Below are positions 46,354-58,630 of a stretch of DNA of 64,000 bases, piece by piece. The notes beneath the pieces are model-generated. The model saw nothing but the letters and a program-made list of their open reading frames with translations. It was not told where the DNA came from and searched no databases. The DNA comes from Myxococcus stipitatus (GTDB lineage: Bacteria; Myxococcota; Myxococcia; Myxococcales; Myxococcaceae): the NCBI RefSeq assembly GCF_038561935.1, contig NZ_CP102770.1:4650001-4714000 (forward strand), in the 5' to 3' direction. Within the stretch, counting starts at the first letter, position 1. Each line of letters opens with the position of its first letter. The translations under genes and the position numbers were made by a program.

Positions 46354-46387
46354 GTGCGGATTCCGCACCGTGCATGCAGAGTTCGCA
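46354..46387. promoter_or_regulatory. Putative activator-binding palindromes, sites 2 and 3
   Basis: Site 2, GTGCGGATTCCGCAC (46354-46368), is a perfect palindrome around one central base. Site 3, TGCAGAGTTCGCA (46375-46387), matches site 1 at 11 of 13 positions. They start 20-21 bases apart, about two helical turns, and lie just before the histidine kinase ribosome-binding site. Confidence 0.55.
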
Positions 46388-46404
46388 GCGAGCGGAGGAA
46401 CCTC

Positions 46405-47721
46405 ATGGAGTGGGAGACACCTCGGGAGAGGTCACGACCGATGAGCCTCGTGGCGCGATGGAGGCGGCCCGTGGGGCCGTGGATGCCCTGGGCCCTGGTG
46501 GGGCTGATGTGCGCCGTGTTGCTTTCCACGGTGCTCTTCATCCGCCGGTCCGCCGTGGAGGCGTCGTCGCTGGTGGTGCGCGGCATGGCGAACGTCCTGA
46601 TGCACACCGGGCTGGATGCCTTCCGGGAGGGCACGGGCCCGCCGACCCAGCAGGCGCTGCAGGCCTTCCTGGAGGCCCACCAGGAGGGCGGCCTCCGGTA
46701 CGTGGCCATCCTCGAGGACGGGCGCGTGCTCGCCTCGGTCGGCGAGGGCTCGCTGGGGGAGATCCAGGACGGCCCCCAGCTGCGCATCGAGAAGGGGAAG
46801 GGCCGCTTCATCCATCGGCTGCGCAAGCCTCGTCCGGACCCGCAGGCCCAGGTGGGCGGCGCGGAGCCGATGCCTCCGCCGCCTCCCCCCGAGGCTCGCC
46901 GCAACCTGCGCATCGGCTACGAGTTCGAGCCCATCACCGCGCTCGAGCTGACGGACCGCTCCCAGCATCTGCTGGTCATCGCGGTGGTGTCGGTGATGGG
47001 CATCCTGGGGTTGACCTTCGCGTTCACGCGCTCGCTGGCGCAGCGCGAGGCCCTGGCGACGGAGCTGGAGCGCGGACGCCGGCTGGCGGCCCTGGGCACC
47101 ATGTCCGCGGTGCTCGCGCATGAGCTGCGCAATCCGCTGGCGTCACTCAAGGGCCATGCCCAGCTGCTGGCCGAGCGTGTGGAGCGGGACGAAGTGCTGC
47201 GCCCCAAGGCGGACCGCATCGTCGGAGAAGCGGTGCGGCTGGAGCAGCTGATGAATGACCTGCTGGCCTTCGTGCGCAGCGGCGAGCTGCGCCGCACGGG
47301 CACGGACCCGAACGAGGTGCTGCGCGCGGCGGTGGAGGCGACGGGGGAGACGCGGGTGGAGGCGCACTATCTCCCCGGGCGCGAGCACTGGGAGCTGGAC
47401 GCGGGGCGCTTCCAGCAGGCGCTGGAGAACGTGCTGCGCAACGCGGTGCAGGTGAGCCCGGATGGGCGGCGCGTGGAGGTGGGCGTGGAGCGCGAGGGCA
47501 CGTCGCTCATCTTCACGGTGCGAGACCACGGCCCCGGCATTCCGAAGGGAGACGAGGAGCGCATCTTCGAGCCCTTCGTCACGGGGCGGCTGCGCGGTGT
47601 GGGGCTGGGGTTGGCCATCACCCGCCGCATCGTCGAGCTGCATGGGGGCTCGGTGATTGCGCGGACACACGCGGAAGGTGGCGCGGAGTTTCGCCTCACG
47701 GTTCCAGCGAGGGGAGTCTGA
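46405..47721 (+). CDS. Membrane sensor histidine kinase
   Basis: A 438-residue kinase. Membrane helix 1 (about 27-46), a periplasmic sensor of about 145 residues containing a Pro-rich stretch ([10 protein letters not shown]), and helix 2 (about 190-210). Then a short coiled coil and the HisKA dimerisation domain with phospho-acceptor in [14 protein letters not shown], and the HATPase domain with [15 protein letters not shown] and [11 protein letters not shown] 46405 with GGAGGAA before it sets the start. The gene ends four bases before the NtrC-type regulator, so they form a two-component pair. Confidence 0.92.
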   Translation: MEWETPRERSRPMSLVARWRRPVGPWMPWALVGLMCAVLLSTVLFIRRSAVEASSLVVRGMANVLMHTGLDAFREGTGPPTQQALQAFLEAHQEGGLRYVAILEDGRVLASVGEGSLGEIQDGPQLRIEKGKGRFIHRLRKPRPDPQAQVGGAEPMPPPPPPEARRNLRIGYEFEPITALELTDRSQHLLVIAVVSVMGILGLTFAFTRSLAQREALATELERGRRLAALGTMSAVLAHELRNPLASLKGHAQLLAERVERDEVLRPKADRIVGEAVRLEQLMNDLLAFVRSGELRRTGTDPNEVLRAAVEATGETRVEAHYLPGREHWELDAGRFQQALENVLRNAVQVSPDGRRVEVGVEREGTSLIFTVRDHGPGIPKGDEERIFEPFVTGRLRGVGLGLAITRRIVELHGGSVIARTHAEGGAEFRLTVPARGV

Positions 47722-47724
47722 GCC

Positions 47725-49071
<1,347 letters not shown>

Positions 49072-49077
49072 GCGGGT

Positions 49078-49104
49078 GGGGCGCGGCCACGAAGCGCGCG
49101 CCCC
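49078..49104. terminator. Hairpin between convergent genes
   Basis: GGGGCGCG (49078-49085) pairs with CGCGCCCC (49097-49104) in the 45-base gap between the response regulator and the phospholipase-A2-like gene. No T-run on either side. Confidence 0.5.
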
Positions 49105-49116
49105 GCCCATGTCACA

Positions 49117-49695
49117 TCACGGAGGGCCGTAGCCCTGGACGCGCGAGTTGAGCTCCACCGCGGTGGCGTAGATCTGCGCCCAGGTGCGGTACTTCAGCTT
49201 GGCGCCGAAGCCCTTCTGGTCATTGGCGAAGTGGAACAGGTCCTCGCGGAAGAGGGCGTCGGCGGACTTGCGCGCGTCGTCGCTCAGGGGCGTGCCCTTG
49301 CGGTCGTAGTAGCGCAGCAGGTCGTAGCCGTAGTCGTGCGTCTTGGCCGCGGGGTCGAACTCCTTGTCCGGACCAATCTTTCCGGGCGCGGAGGCGGAGC
49401 CGAACGGGTCCTGCATGCGCTGGCCGTGCTTCGTCTGGATGGCGAAGGGCTTGTAGCCCATCACCTTCTCGAAGTCGGCGGGCGGAGGGCGGGCACCGGT
49501 GAGGTACTCCCGCATCAGCTTGCCGTGGTCTCCGGCGGGGGCAGCGCCAACGCGCGCCGTGGCCGTGGTGGCCTTGGTGAACGTGTCCTTCTCGTGCGGA
49601 CGCACCGTCGCCGTGTTGGCGCGCTCGGTGGTCGGCGACTCGGAGCTGGAGGTGGCAGGACGGCGGGCCGTGGCTGGGGGCGTGCGAACGATCAT
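49117..49695 (-). CDS. Small phospholipase-A2-like protein
   Basis: A 192-residue protein. The first about 60 residues are Ser/Thr/Ala/Pro-rich and without a classical signal peptide. The C-terminal half has THDYGYDLLRYYDRKGTPLSDDARKSADALFREDLF, split here as HDYGY (catalytic-type His-Asp) and a following helix FREDLFHF. This is the pattern of secreted bacterial and fungal phospholipases A2, in which an HD pair acts on phospholipid esters. The usual flanking disulfide cysteines are absent, so activity is uncertain. It could be a toxin or a predation factor. Confidence 0.6.
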   Translation of the reverse strand: MIVRTPPATARRPATSSSESPTTERANTATVRPHEKDTFTKATTATARVGAAPAGDHGKLMREYLTGARPPPADFEKVMGYKPFAIQTKHGQRMQDPFGSASAPGKIGPDKEFDPAAKTHDYGYDLLRYYDRKGTPLSDDARKSADALFREDLFHFANDQKGFGAKLKYRTWAQIYATAVELNSRVQGYGPP

Positions 49696-49793
49696 GTGAG
49701 TTCCCGAGAGAGCCTTCTCTTGTTTTGTCGCACTTTGTAGGGTGGAAGTTGCGTGGATGTGATTGACGCATCGCGTGACGAGAAGGAGCGGTC

Positions 49794-50264
49794 GTGGGCA
49801 AGGACCTGTATCGCGACGGGATGGCTCGACTGGAGGCGGGGGATACCCCGGAGGCGAGGCGGCTGTTGGAGGCCGCGCTCCGCGAGTCGCCGGGGGACGT
49901 GAAGGTGATGCACGCGCTGTCCCGGGTCTTGGACGAGGCGGGTGAGCGAGCCCGGGCCGTGGAGCTGCTGGAGCTCGCGCACGCGAAGGCGCCCTCCGAG
50001 CCGGACCCCGCGCGCGACCTGGCGATGGCCCTCCTGGAGCGCGGCGATGATGCCCGCGCGGCGCGCGTGGTGGAGCCCGTGCTGGCGGCCCACCCCGAGC
50101 ACCCGGGCGCGAACCTCGTGCTGGCGCTGGCGCTGGCGAAGACGGACCCGGCGCGGGCCCGAGCGCACCTGGCGCCCGCCGGCCGGAGCGAGGATGCCGA
50201 GGAGCGCGAGCAGGCGGCGGCGCTGGCGCGGGTGTTGTCGGGACAGTCGCCCTCGCCCGCGTAG
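49794..50264 (+). CDS. TPR-repeat protein
   Basis: A 156-residue helical protein with about three to four tetratricopeptide-like repeats (GMARLEAGDTPEARRLLEAAL, ALSRVLDEAGERARAVELLELA, AMALLERGDDARAARVVEPVL). There is no signal peptide. GTG 49794 follows GAAGGAG (49782-49788). Function unknown; likely a protein-binding scaffold. Confidence 0.75.
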   Translation: MGKDLYRDGMARLEAGDTPEARRLLEAALRESPGDVKVMHALSRVLDEAGERARAVELLELAHAKAPSEPDPARDLAMALLERGDDARAARVVEPVLAAHPEHPGANLVLALALAKTDPARARAHLAPAGRSEDAEEREQAAALARVLSGQSPSPA

Positions 50265-50280
50265 GTCGCGAAACGCACGA

Positions 50281-50308
50281 CGGGCGGCATCCCGAAGGAC
50301 ACCGCCCG
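50281..50308. terminator. Hairpin between TPR gene and M4 peptidase gene
   Basis: CGGGCGG (50281-50287) pairs with CCGCCCG (50302-50308), between two convergent genes. No T-run. Confidence 0.45.
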
Positions 50309-50336
50309 CCGTGGGCTGCTCAGGCTGCGACCTGAC

Positions 50337-52559
<2,223 letters not shown>

Positions 52560-52708
52560 GCGCTCGACCTTTCTGAAGAAGGGGCTCTTTTGTTGCACAT
52601 GATATGTTCTTGTTTCAAGCGGATAGCTTGTTTTCCTTGTTTCGGCATATTTCTCCCGACATGGGGCCACTCCGGTGTCCACTTCCACACGCTGAACGCG
52701 AGACAATC
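52560..52708. promoter_or_regulatory. AT-rich divergent promoter region of two secreted hydrolases
   Basis: This stretch between the M4 peptidase and PI-PLC genes is visibly richer in A/T than the rest of the window (for example TTTTGTTGCACATGATATG and TTGTTTTCCTTGTTTC). It must hold both promoters. I cannot name a specific -35/-10 pair with confidence. Confidence 0.4.
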
Positions 52709-54418
52709 ATGTCCAAACCGTGTCTTCGTAGCCTGGTGGTGTTGCTGGTCCTGAGCCTCTTCGTGTCAGGGATGCCAGCCTTTGCCAGGGGCCGGTACTA
52801 CAACCACTCTGGAAGTATCGAGACGAGCCATCCGTCCTGGATGCGTTGGATTTCAAGCTCGACGAGCCTCGCGGCGCTCTCGCTGCCAGGGACACACGAC
52901 ACCATGGCGTATCAATCCTATGGTGGGGACCTGACGCAGACACAATCGCTGGACCTGCGCACGCAGCTGGACGCGGGGATTCGGGCGGTGGACATCCGGT
53001 GTCGACACATCGGTGACCGGTTCACGATCCACCACGGGGTCGTCTATCTGCACGTCAACTTCGACGACGTGCTCCAGACCACCATCCAGTTCCTGCAGGC
53101 GAACCCCACCGAGACGGTGGTGATGCGCGTGAAGAAGGAGCACACGGAGGAGGAGGTCACCCGGAGCTTCGCGCAGACCTTCGAGTGGTATCGCAATCGT
53201 CCGGAGTACAATCCCTATCTCTGGCGTGGCTCGCACGTGCCCACGCTGGGCGAGGTGCGAGGGCGGATCGTCATCCTGGATGACTTTGGCGGTGGGGCGT
53301 ACGGCATTCCCTGGGGGGCGCTGGACCTCCAGGATGACTGGACGGTGTCGCAGCTCGCGGACATCGACGACAAGTGGAACAAGGTCCGGGCACACCTGGA
53401 CAGGACCCAGAGCGGCTCATCGTCGAAGCTGTTCGTGAACTTCCTGAGTGGTTCCTCGGCGATGGCCTATCCCAGACATGTCGCGGGTGGCATCAACATC
53501 CTGGGCATCGACTACCGGGGTGTGAATGACTATGCGGTCGACCACCTGGTGGGAGGGTGGGCCCAGCGGGCCGGGGTGATGATGATGGACTTCCCGGGGG
53601 CGGGGCTGATTGATGCCATCCTGGCGCTCAATGTCCGGCTGCTGCCGTCGTCCGCGCAGCTCCCGACGGACTTCAATCTCATCTTCAAGAACACGGCGTA
53701 TACGATTGGAGGGGACGCGGAGTCGCGCTGGTATGGAATCCAGGCGTTCCTGTCGAACGCCGCGCCGGGGCGCTCCTGGCACTTCATGGCGTTGAAGCGC
53801 GAGTGGGCGGGGTGGATGCACCACGAGGGGGCCTTCTTCCAGTCCGACTCGATGGACGACTTCACGCACATCGCCTTCCCGTCGCGGACGGTGACGAGCG
53901 TGGTGGGGCCCGCGTATCTGGCGGGTTTCGTGAATGGACAGCTCGGGAGCCTCTCGGGTGGTTCCGGGGAGCGGGCGCAGCAGCTCCATGGCCGGTTGAG
54001 CTCGCGCTTCCCGTTCCAGCTCTGGTCCGTGGTGGTGAAGCGGACGCCGGGAGGGCTGAGCAACTGGGCGTATGCGGACTACGGCCGGGGCTACAAGGTC
54101 TCGTCCGGGGACTACATCTACGCGATCCAGGGGTACTCGGCCGCGGACGGGGTGTATCTCCATGAGCACGGCCAGCAGGAGGGGAACGTGGTGCAGCTCA
54201 CGTCCTCCGTGGGCTTCCTCGGGGACCTGGGCTTCAACGACCTGCTCAGCTCCGTGACGATCCTGGGGCCCTATCAGGCGACGCTGTGCGAGCACGCGTA
54301 CCAGTCGGGCCGGTGTTTCAGCACGTCCCGCAGCGTGACGGACATCAACAGCGTGGCTGGCGGACCGTGGAATGACGTCATCTCCTCGGTCACCGTCAGC
54401 CGCACTGGAATCCGTTGA
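52709..54418 (+). CDS. Phosphatidylinositol-specific phospholipase C with beta-gamma-crystallin-like C-terminus
   Basis: A secreted 569-residue protein. Signal peptide PCLRSLVVLLVLSLFVSGMPAFA. The catalytic PI-PLC domain (about 35-330) has the first catalytic His in LPGTHDTMAYQ and the second in RFTIHHGVVY, with conserved RAVDIRCRH. About residues 330-470 are of unclear fold. The last about 90 residues contain two copies of the calcium-binding crystallin signature, GFNDLLSSVTI and PWNDVISSVTV, with CEH...GRCF between. Expected to cut phosphatidylinositol or GPI anchors; the crystallin part may add stability or calcium binding. ATG 52709 gives a clean signal peptide. Confidence 0.88.
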   Translation: MSKPCLRSLVVLLVLSLFVSGMPAFARGRYYNHSGSIETSHPSWMRWISSSTSLAALSLPGTHDTMAYQSYGGDLTQTQSLDLRTQLDAGIRAVDIRCRHIGDRFTIHHGVVYLHVNFDDVLQTTIQFLQANPTETVVMRVKKEHTEEEVTRSFAQTFEWYRNRPEYNPYLWRGSHVPTLGEVRGRIVILDDFGGGAYGIPWGALDLQDDWTVSQLADIDDKWNKVRAHLDRTQSGSSSKLFVNFLSGSSAMAYPRHVAGGINILGIDYRGVNDYAVDHLVGGWAQRAGVMMMDFPGAGLIDAILALNVRLLPSSAQLPTDFNLIFKNTAYTIGGDAESRWYGIQAFLSNAAPGRSWHFMALKREWAGWMHHEGAFFQSDSMDDFTHIAFPSRTVTSVVGPAYLAGFVNGQLGSLSGGSGERAQQLHGRLSSRFPFQLWSVVVKRTPGGLSNWAYADYGRGYKVSSGDYIYAIQGYSAADGVYLHEHGQQEGNVVQLTSSVGFLGDLGFNDLLSSVTILGPYQATLCEHAYQSGRCFSTSRSVTDINSVAGGPWNDVISSVTVSRTGIR

Positions 54419-54439
54419 GGTGACGCGGGGAAGGTGGCG

Positions 54440-55207
54440 TCAGAAGGTCATGTCCTCGATGGCCGCGACCATCTTCCCCACGTCGTAGGCATAGAAGCCG
54501 GCCGCGTTGAGGGTGTTGATCTCCCCGACGTAGGGCTGGTGCTGGTGCATGAAGACATCCAGCGCATAGGCCCGGTCCGGTCCCCAGCGGTCCGCCATTC
54601 GCTGGGCGAAGGCCCACACCCCGGGCTCGACTTCCGGAGAAGCGAAGACCCGGGCGCCCAGCTTGTAGCGGGTCCCCGTGACGACCCGGCCATCGACGAC
54701 CACCATCCGGTACTCACCCTGGATGTGCCGAGGCTCGCTGACGGCCACCCAGGTGTCCGCGGTGAGCTGCGGGTACTCCTGGACCGCGAGGACGTCCTCT
54801 CGCCAGCGATGGAAGTCCTCCCAGGTGGTGACCATGCCCGAGAAGGCCTTGTCATCCAGGCAGGGGCGGATGAAGAACGGCCCCTGTCGCTCAGGCACGT
54901 CGGCGAAGCGGCAGACGTGGGCGTCGGCGTTCAGCAGGTGCTCGCCGAGGTGCTCGCGCCAGATGCGAAAGTCGAACTGGTCGTTGAGGAACGCGCCGGG
55001 CGTCCAGCCGCGCTTCCGCGCATAGCGCGTGAGGGTGAGCGAGCCCATGATGACGACGGGGCCCGGGACATCGACGAAGGGCTCCACGCCCCCGTCGAAG
55101 GGAATCACCTTCACCAGCGTGTGAGGGATGCCACCGCGCTCCAGGACCTGCACGAGGTCACGGAAGCCGCGCTCGTTGAACAGGTTGTTCTGAATGACCC
55201 AGTGCAT
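54440..55207 (-). CDS. ATP-grasp domain protein (DUF4343)
   Basis: A 255-residue protein of the DUF4343 ATP-grasp family. The chain starts HWVIQNNLFNERGFRDLVQ and carries the family blocks GSLTLTRYARKRGWTPG, PFFIRPCLDDKAFSG and EINTLNAAGFYAYDV, which hold the predicted ATP- and Mg-binding residues. ATP-grasp enzymes ligate a carboxylate to an amine, thiol or similar; the substrate here is unknown. The start is at ATG 55207, where the homology begins; 58 upstream codons are open but without homology. Confidence 0.85.
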   Translation of the reverse strand: MHWVIQNNLFNERGFRDLVQVLERGGIPHTLVKVIPFDGGVEPFVDVPGPVVIMGSLTLTRYARKRGWTPGAFLNDQFDFRIWREHLGEHLLNADAHVCRFADVPERQGPFFIRPCLDDKAFSGMVTTWEDFHRWREDVLAVQEYPQLTADTWVAVSEPRHIQGEYRMVVVDGRVVTGTRYKLGARVFASPEVEPGVWAFAQRMADRWGPDRAYALDVFMHQHQPYVGEINTLNAAGFYAYDVGKMVAAIEDMTF

Positions 55208-55282
55208 GTGTGTCCCTCGGTGCGAGTGCGCGAGCCGGGACGCTCGCGCCACGCTGGGACTGACCGCACGGGGAAAAGGGAA

Positions 55283-55319
55283 GGCCCGGAGCGCCTGGGA
55301 TATCCCCTGCGTCCGGGCC
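55283..55319 (-). terminator. Terminator of mutS2
   Basis: GGCCCGGA (55283-55290) pairs with TCCGGGCC (55312-55319). On the minus strand, the stem comes 24 bases after the mutS2 stop and is followed by TTCCCTTTTCCCC, a partial T-run. It may also separate mutS2 from the ATP-grasp gene. Confidence 0.65.
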
Positions 55320-55343
55320 CTCGTGTGACTCAGCGGCGGCGGC

Positions 55344-57758
55344 TCAGGAGCGCAGCGCCACCACGGTGACGCCGTCGCCACCTTCGTGGCTCTCCCCGGG
55401 GCGATACATGCGGATGTAGGGCGAGTTCGCCAGGTAGTCCCGCAGGGCCTGCTTCAGTGCCCCCGTCCCGTGGCCGTGGACGATGAGCGCGGCTTCCTCT
55501 CCGCTGCGCATGCCTCGGTCCAGGAAAGACTCCACCTCCACGAGCGCGTCGTCCGCGCGCATGCCGCGCACATCGCAGCGGAAGTTCGTCGCTTCCACCT
55601 GCGACGGCGCCGCGGTGGCCGCGCGCTTCAGGGCCGCATCCTGCTTCTGCCGCTCCGGGAACTTCGACTGCTGCGGCTTGCGCGAGCGCGAACCCGAGAG
55701 CTCCGACGAGGGAACCCGCATCTTCATGGCCCCGCCCGCGGACACCACCGCGAAGCCGTCCGCCAGCTCGAGGATCTCCACGTCCCGGCCCAGCCCGGAG
55801 TGGTGGACCCACGCGCCGACCTTCAGGTTCGCGGGCCCGGGTGCTTCCACCTGGAACAGCTCCGCCTTCGCGGCCTGCGCGCGCTTCTGCGCATCCTCCG
55901 CCCGCTGCAACAGCTGGAGCCGCGCCTCCGACAGCGCCTTCTCGTTCTGCTCGGCACGCAGCTTCGTCAACAGCTCGCGAACCTCGGCGGCCGCGTGCTC
56001 GCTCGCCGCGTGCACGTCCTCGTTGAACTGCATCATCTTCGCGCGCCGCTCGCGCTCGAAGGTCTGCTTCTGCTTCTCCAGGTCCGCGCGCAGCGCCTCG
56101 GCTTCCTTCGCCGCCTGCCTCGCCCGCTCCAGCTCCTCGGAGAGCTTCCGACGCTCCTCCTCGGCCGCGGCCAGGGCCTGGGACAACGGACCGCCCGCGT
56201 TCAGCGTCAGGGAGCGTGCGCGCTCGCACACCCGCTGCGGCAGGCCCACTCGCGCCGCCACGTCGATGGCGGAGGACTGGCCCGCGGCGCCCATCTGCAA
56301 CCGGTACGTCGGCGCCATGCGCTTCGAGTCGAAGCCCACCCGCGCGTTGAGGAAGCGCGGGTCCATGTGCGCCAGGGCCTTGAGCTCCTCCAGGTGCGTG
56401 GTCACCAGCGCCACCGCTCCCTTCGCCAGCAGGTCCTCGAGCACCGCGATGGCGATGGCCGCACCCTCGCGAGGGTCCGTGTCCGCGGCGATTTCATCAA
56501 TCATCACCAGCGAGCCTTCGCCCGCCACCGCGATGATGTCCCGCAGCATCACCACATGCGCGCTGAACGTGGACAGGCCCTGCGCCAGGTCCTGCGAGTC
56601 GCCCACGGTGGAGTGCACGGAGCGGTACAGCGGCATCTTCGAGCCTTCCGCCACCGGAATCGGCAGGCCCGCGCGCAGCATCAGCGCGCAGAGCCCCACG
56701 CCCGTCAGCGTCACCGTCTTGCCGCCCGCGTTGGGGCCGGACACCACCAGCGCCTTCGCGCCGCCGTTGAGCGTCACGTCGTTGGCCACCACCTCCGTGC
56801 CCTTCAGCACCAGGCGAGGATGGCGCAGCAGCCGCAGCTCCAGGTCCGTGACCTCCGCGAACTCGGGCGTGGTCGCATCCAGGTCCGCGGAGAGGATGGC
56901 CACGGCCTCGGCCTCGTCCAGCTCCGCCACGGCCTCCAGGCCCTCGATGATGCGGTCCGACTCCCGGCCCAGCAGCTGGCTCAGCTCCTGGAGCACCCGC
57001 CGCTCCTCCTCCGTCACCACCGACTGCGCGATGGCCAGGTCGTTGCCCAGACCCACCATCACCTGCGGCTCCATGAAGAGCGTCTGGCCCGTCTGGCTCG
57101 CGTTGTGGACGATGCCGTCGACCTCGGAGCGGTAGTTCGACACCACCGGCAGCACGTACCGTCCGTTGCGCAGCGTGTAGTAGTTCTCACGCAGCTTCGA
57201 GACGAAGTTCACGTCGTGGAGCATCTCGTCCAGACGCGTCTTGATGCGGCGGTGGAGGCCACGGGCGCGGTCTCGTGCCTCGCGGAGCTCGGGGCTGGCC
57301 CGGTCGGAGATCTCACCGTCCGGCTCGAAGCACTGGTCGATCCGCCGCGCGAGCGACTCCAGGATGGGGAGCCTGCGGGCGATATCCATCAGGCGAGGGA
57401 CGCGCTCCCTGCGCTCGTCCAGGGCCTCGCGGGTGCGGACGAAGGCGAACAGGAGCTGCGCGGCGTCGATGAGCTGCCGCGGCTCCAGAATCCCGCCCTT
57501 GGCCGAGTGCCCCACGGCGGTGCGCAGGTCCACCACGCCGCCGAGGGGGAGGGAGAACTGCTCCTGGGAGAGCGAGCGCGCCTCGGCCACCAGGGCCAGT
57601 GCCTCCGAGACCTGCTCCGCCGTGTCGAGGAACGGCCGGGCGAGGACCCGCTCCCGTCCTGGCTCGGTCCGACAGCGCTGCGTCAGGGCCCGGAGCACAT
57701 CCGCGAATCCAAGGTCTTCCAGCGTCTTTTCGGATATCTGCACGGTCATGGGTTTCAT
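55344..57758 (-). CDS. mutS2: Endonuclease MutS2
   Basis: A MutS-like ATPase with nuclease activity, about 804 residues, thought to act on branched DNA or stalled ribosomes rather than in mismatch repair. There is no N-terminal mismatch-recognition domain. Order: core and clamp helices (to about 300), ATPase with Walker A VVSGPNAGGKTVTL and the SLVMIDEIAADTDP region, a long coiled coil (about 510-600), a linker with a KOW-like segment, and a C-terminal Smr nuclease domain with DVRGMRADDALVEVE and LIVHGHGTGALKQALRDYL. ATG 57758 is preferred; TTG 57779 is upstream in frame. Confidence 0.95.
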   Translation of the reverse strand: MKPMTVQISEKTLEDLGFADVLRALTQRCRTEPGRERVLARPFLDTAEQVSEALALVAEARSLSQEQFSLPLGGVVDLRTAVGHSAKGGILEPRQLIDAAQLLFAFVRTREALDERRERVPRLMDIARRLPILESLARRIDQCFEPDGEISDRASPELREARDRARGLHRRIKTRLDEMLHDVNFVSKLRENYYTLRNGRYVLPVVSNYRSEVDGIVHNASQTGQTLFMEPQVMVGLGNDLAIAQSVVTEEERRVLQELSQLLGRESDRIIEGLEAVAELDEAEAVAILSADLDATTPEFAEVTDLELRLLRHPRLVLKGTEVVANDVTLNGGAKALVVSGPNAGGKTVTLTGVGLCALMLRAGLPIPVAEGSKMPLYRSVHSTVGDSQDLAQGLSTFSAHVVMLRDIIAVAGEGSLVMIDEIAADTDPREGAAIAIAVLEDLLAKGAVALVTTHLEELKALAHMDPRFLNARVGFDSKRMAPTYRLQMGAAGQSSAIDVAARVGLPQRVCERARSLTLNAGGPLSQALAAAEEERRKLSEELERARQAAKEAEALRADLEKQKQTFERERRAKMMQFNEDVHAASEHAAAEVRELLTKLRAEQNEKALSEARLQLLQRAEDAQKRAQAAKAELFQVEAPGPANLKVGAWVHHSGLGRDVEILELADGFAVVSAGGAMKMRVPSSELSGSRSRKPQQSKFPERQKQDAALKRAATAAPSQVEATNFRCDVRGMRADDALVEVESFLDRGMRSGEEAALIVHGHGTGALKQALRDYLANSPYIRMYRPGESHEGGDGVTVVALRS

Positions 57759-57824
57759 GCGAGGCCATCCGGCCGTCAAGAGGATCTATTGAGGAGCCGG
57801 GCTTGGCTCTGCTATCTGCCGCGC

Positions 57825-58565
57825 ATGCACTGGGTTTTCCTGGTGGCTTGCCTGGCGGGCGCACCCGACGCCACGCGGGCCTCCACCCTGACGCTGGCGC
57901 AGTCCCAGCCCCCGGCCCCCGCGCCCACGTCGCTCTCCGACGCCCTGGCGCTGGAGGCGGGTGGGGACGACACCGCCGCGCTCCAAGCCGTCGAGGCCCT
58001 GGTCCGGGCGAAGCCCCAATGGGAGCTGCCCCGGTTGGAGGCCGCCCGGCTGCTGCTGAAGCTGGGAGGCTCCGTTGACCAGGCCCAGGCCCACCTGGAC
58101 GCGGCGCTCCAGGCGGCCCCCTCGAATCCTCGGGCCTGGTACCTCCAGGGCCTCCTGTCGGAGGAGCGCGGCCAGCCCCTCCAGGCCGCGCGCGCCTACG
58201 AGACGGCGGTGCAGCACCGCGCGTCCTACGAGGAAGCCCGCTTCCGGCTCGGCGGGCTGTGGGCCGCCCAAGGAGACCTGCTCAAGGCGGAGCTCCATTA
58301 TCGCTACCTGGTCCGACTGAGGCCCGAGTGGGTGCAGGTACGCCTCCAGCTCGCCGAGGTGCTCGAGAAGCAGGAGCGACTCTTGGATGCTGAGACAGAA
58401 CTTCTCGCGGCGCGGGGCTTCCAGCCCGACAGCCCGTTGGTGCTCCGCCGACTCGCCGACTTCTACGAGCGGACCGACCGCCCGCAACTGGCGGCGAAGG
58501 TGCGCAAGTCCATGGAGCCGCAAGAGAAGCGCCGCATGCGAGCGCTCAAGCCGTCGCGCCGCTGA
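57825..58565 (+). CDS. Exported TPR-repeat protein
   Basis: A 246-residue protein with a short signal-like N-terminus (MHWVFLVACLAGAPDATRA; the VACLAG Cys is a possible lipid-attachment site but not canonical). About five TPR units follow, for example WYLQGLLSEERGQPLQAARAYE and LHYRYLVRLRPEWVQVRLQLAE. Divergent from mutS2 with only 66 bases between the starts. It is the first gene of a rightward cluster that ends with nadD. No good ribosome-binding site was seen before ATG 57825. Confidence 0.75.
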   Translation: MHWVFLVACLAGAPDATRASTLTLAQSQPPAPAPTSLSDALALEAGGDDTAALQAVEALVRAKPQWELPRLEAARLLLKLGGSVDQAQAHLDAALQAAPSNPRAWYLQGLLSEERGQPLQAARAYETAVQHRASYEEARFRLGGLWAAQGDLLKAELHYRYLVRLRPEWVQVRLQLAEVLEKQERLLDAETELLAARGFQPDSPLVLRRLADFYERTDRPQLAAKVRKSMEPQEKRRMRALKPSRR

Positions 58566-58630
58566 CGGTCGACGTCGCGACGCGTCGTCGCGATTGCACC
58601 TCGGAGCGTGGCGCATAGACTGCGCGCGCT

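Noticed and set aside
55386-58565. A 1059-residue open frame on the plus strand
   Set aside because: It runs antisense through mutS2; only the last 246 codons (from 57825) are a believable TPR protein.
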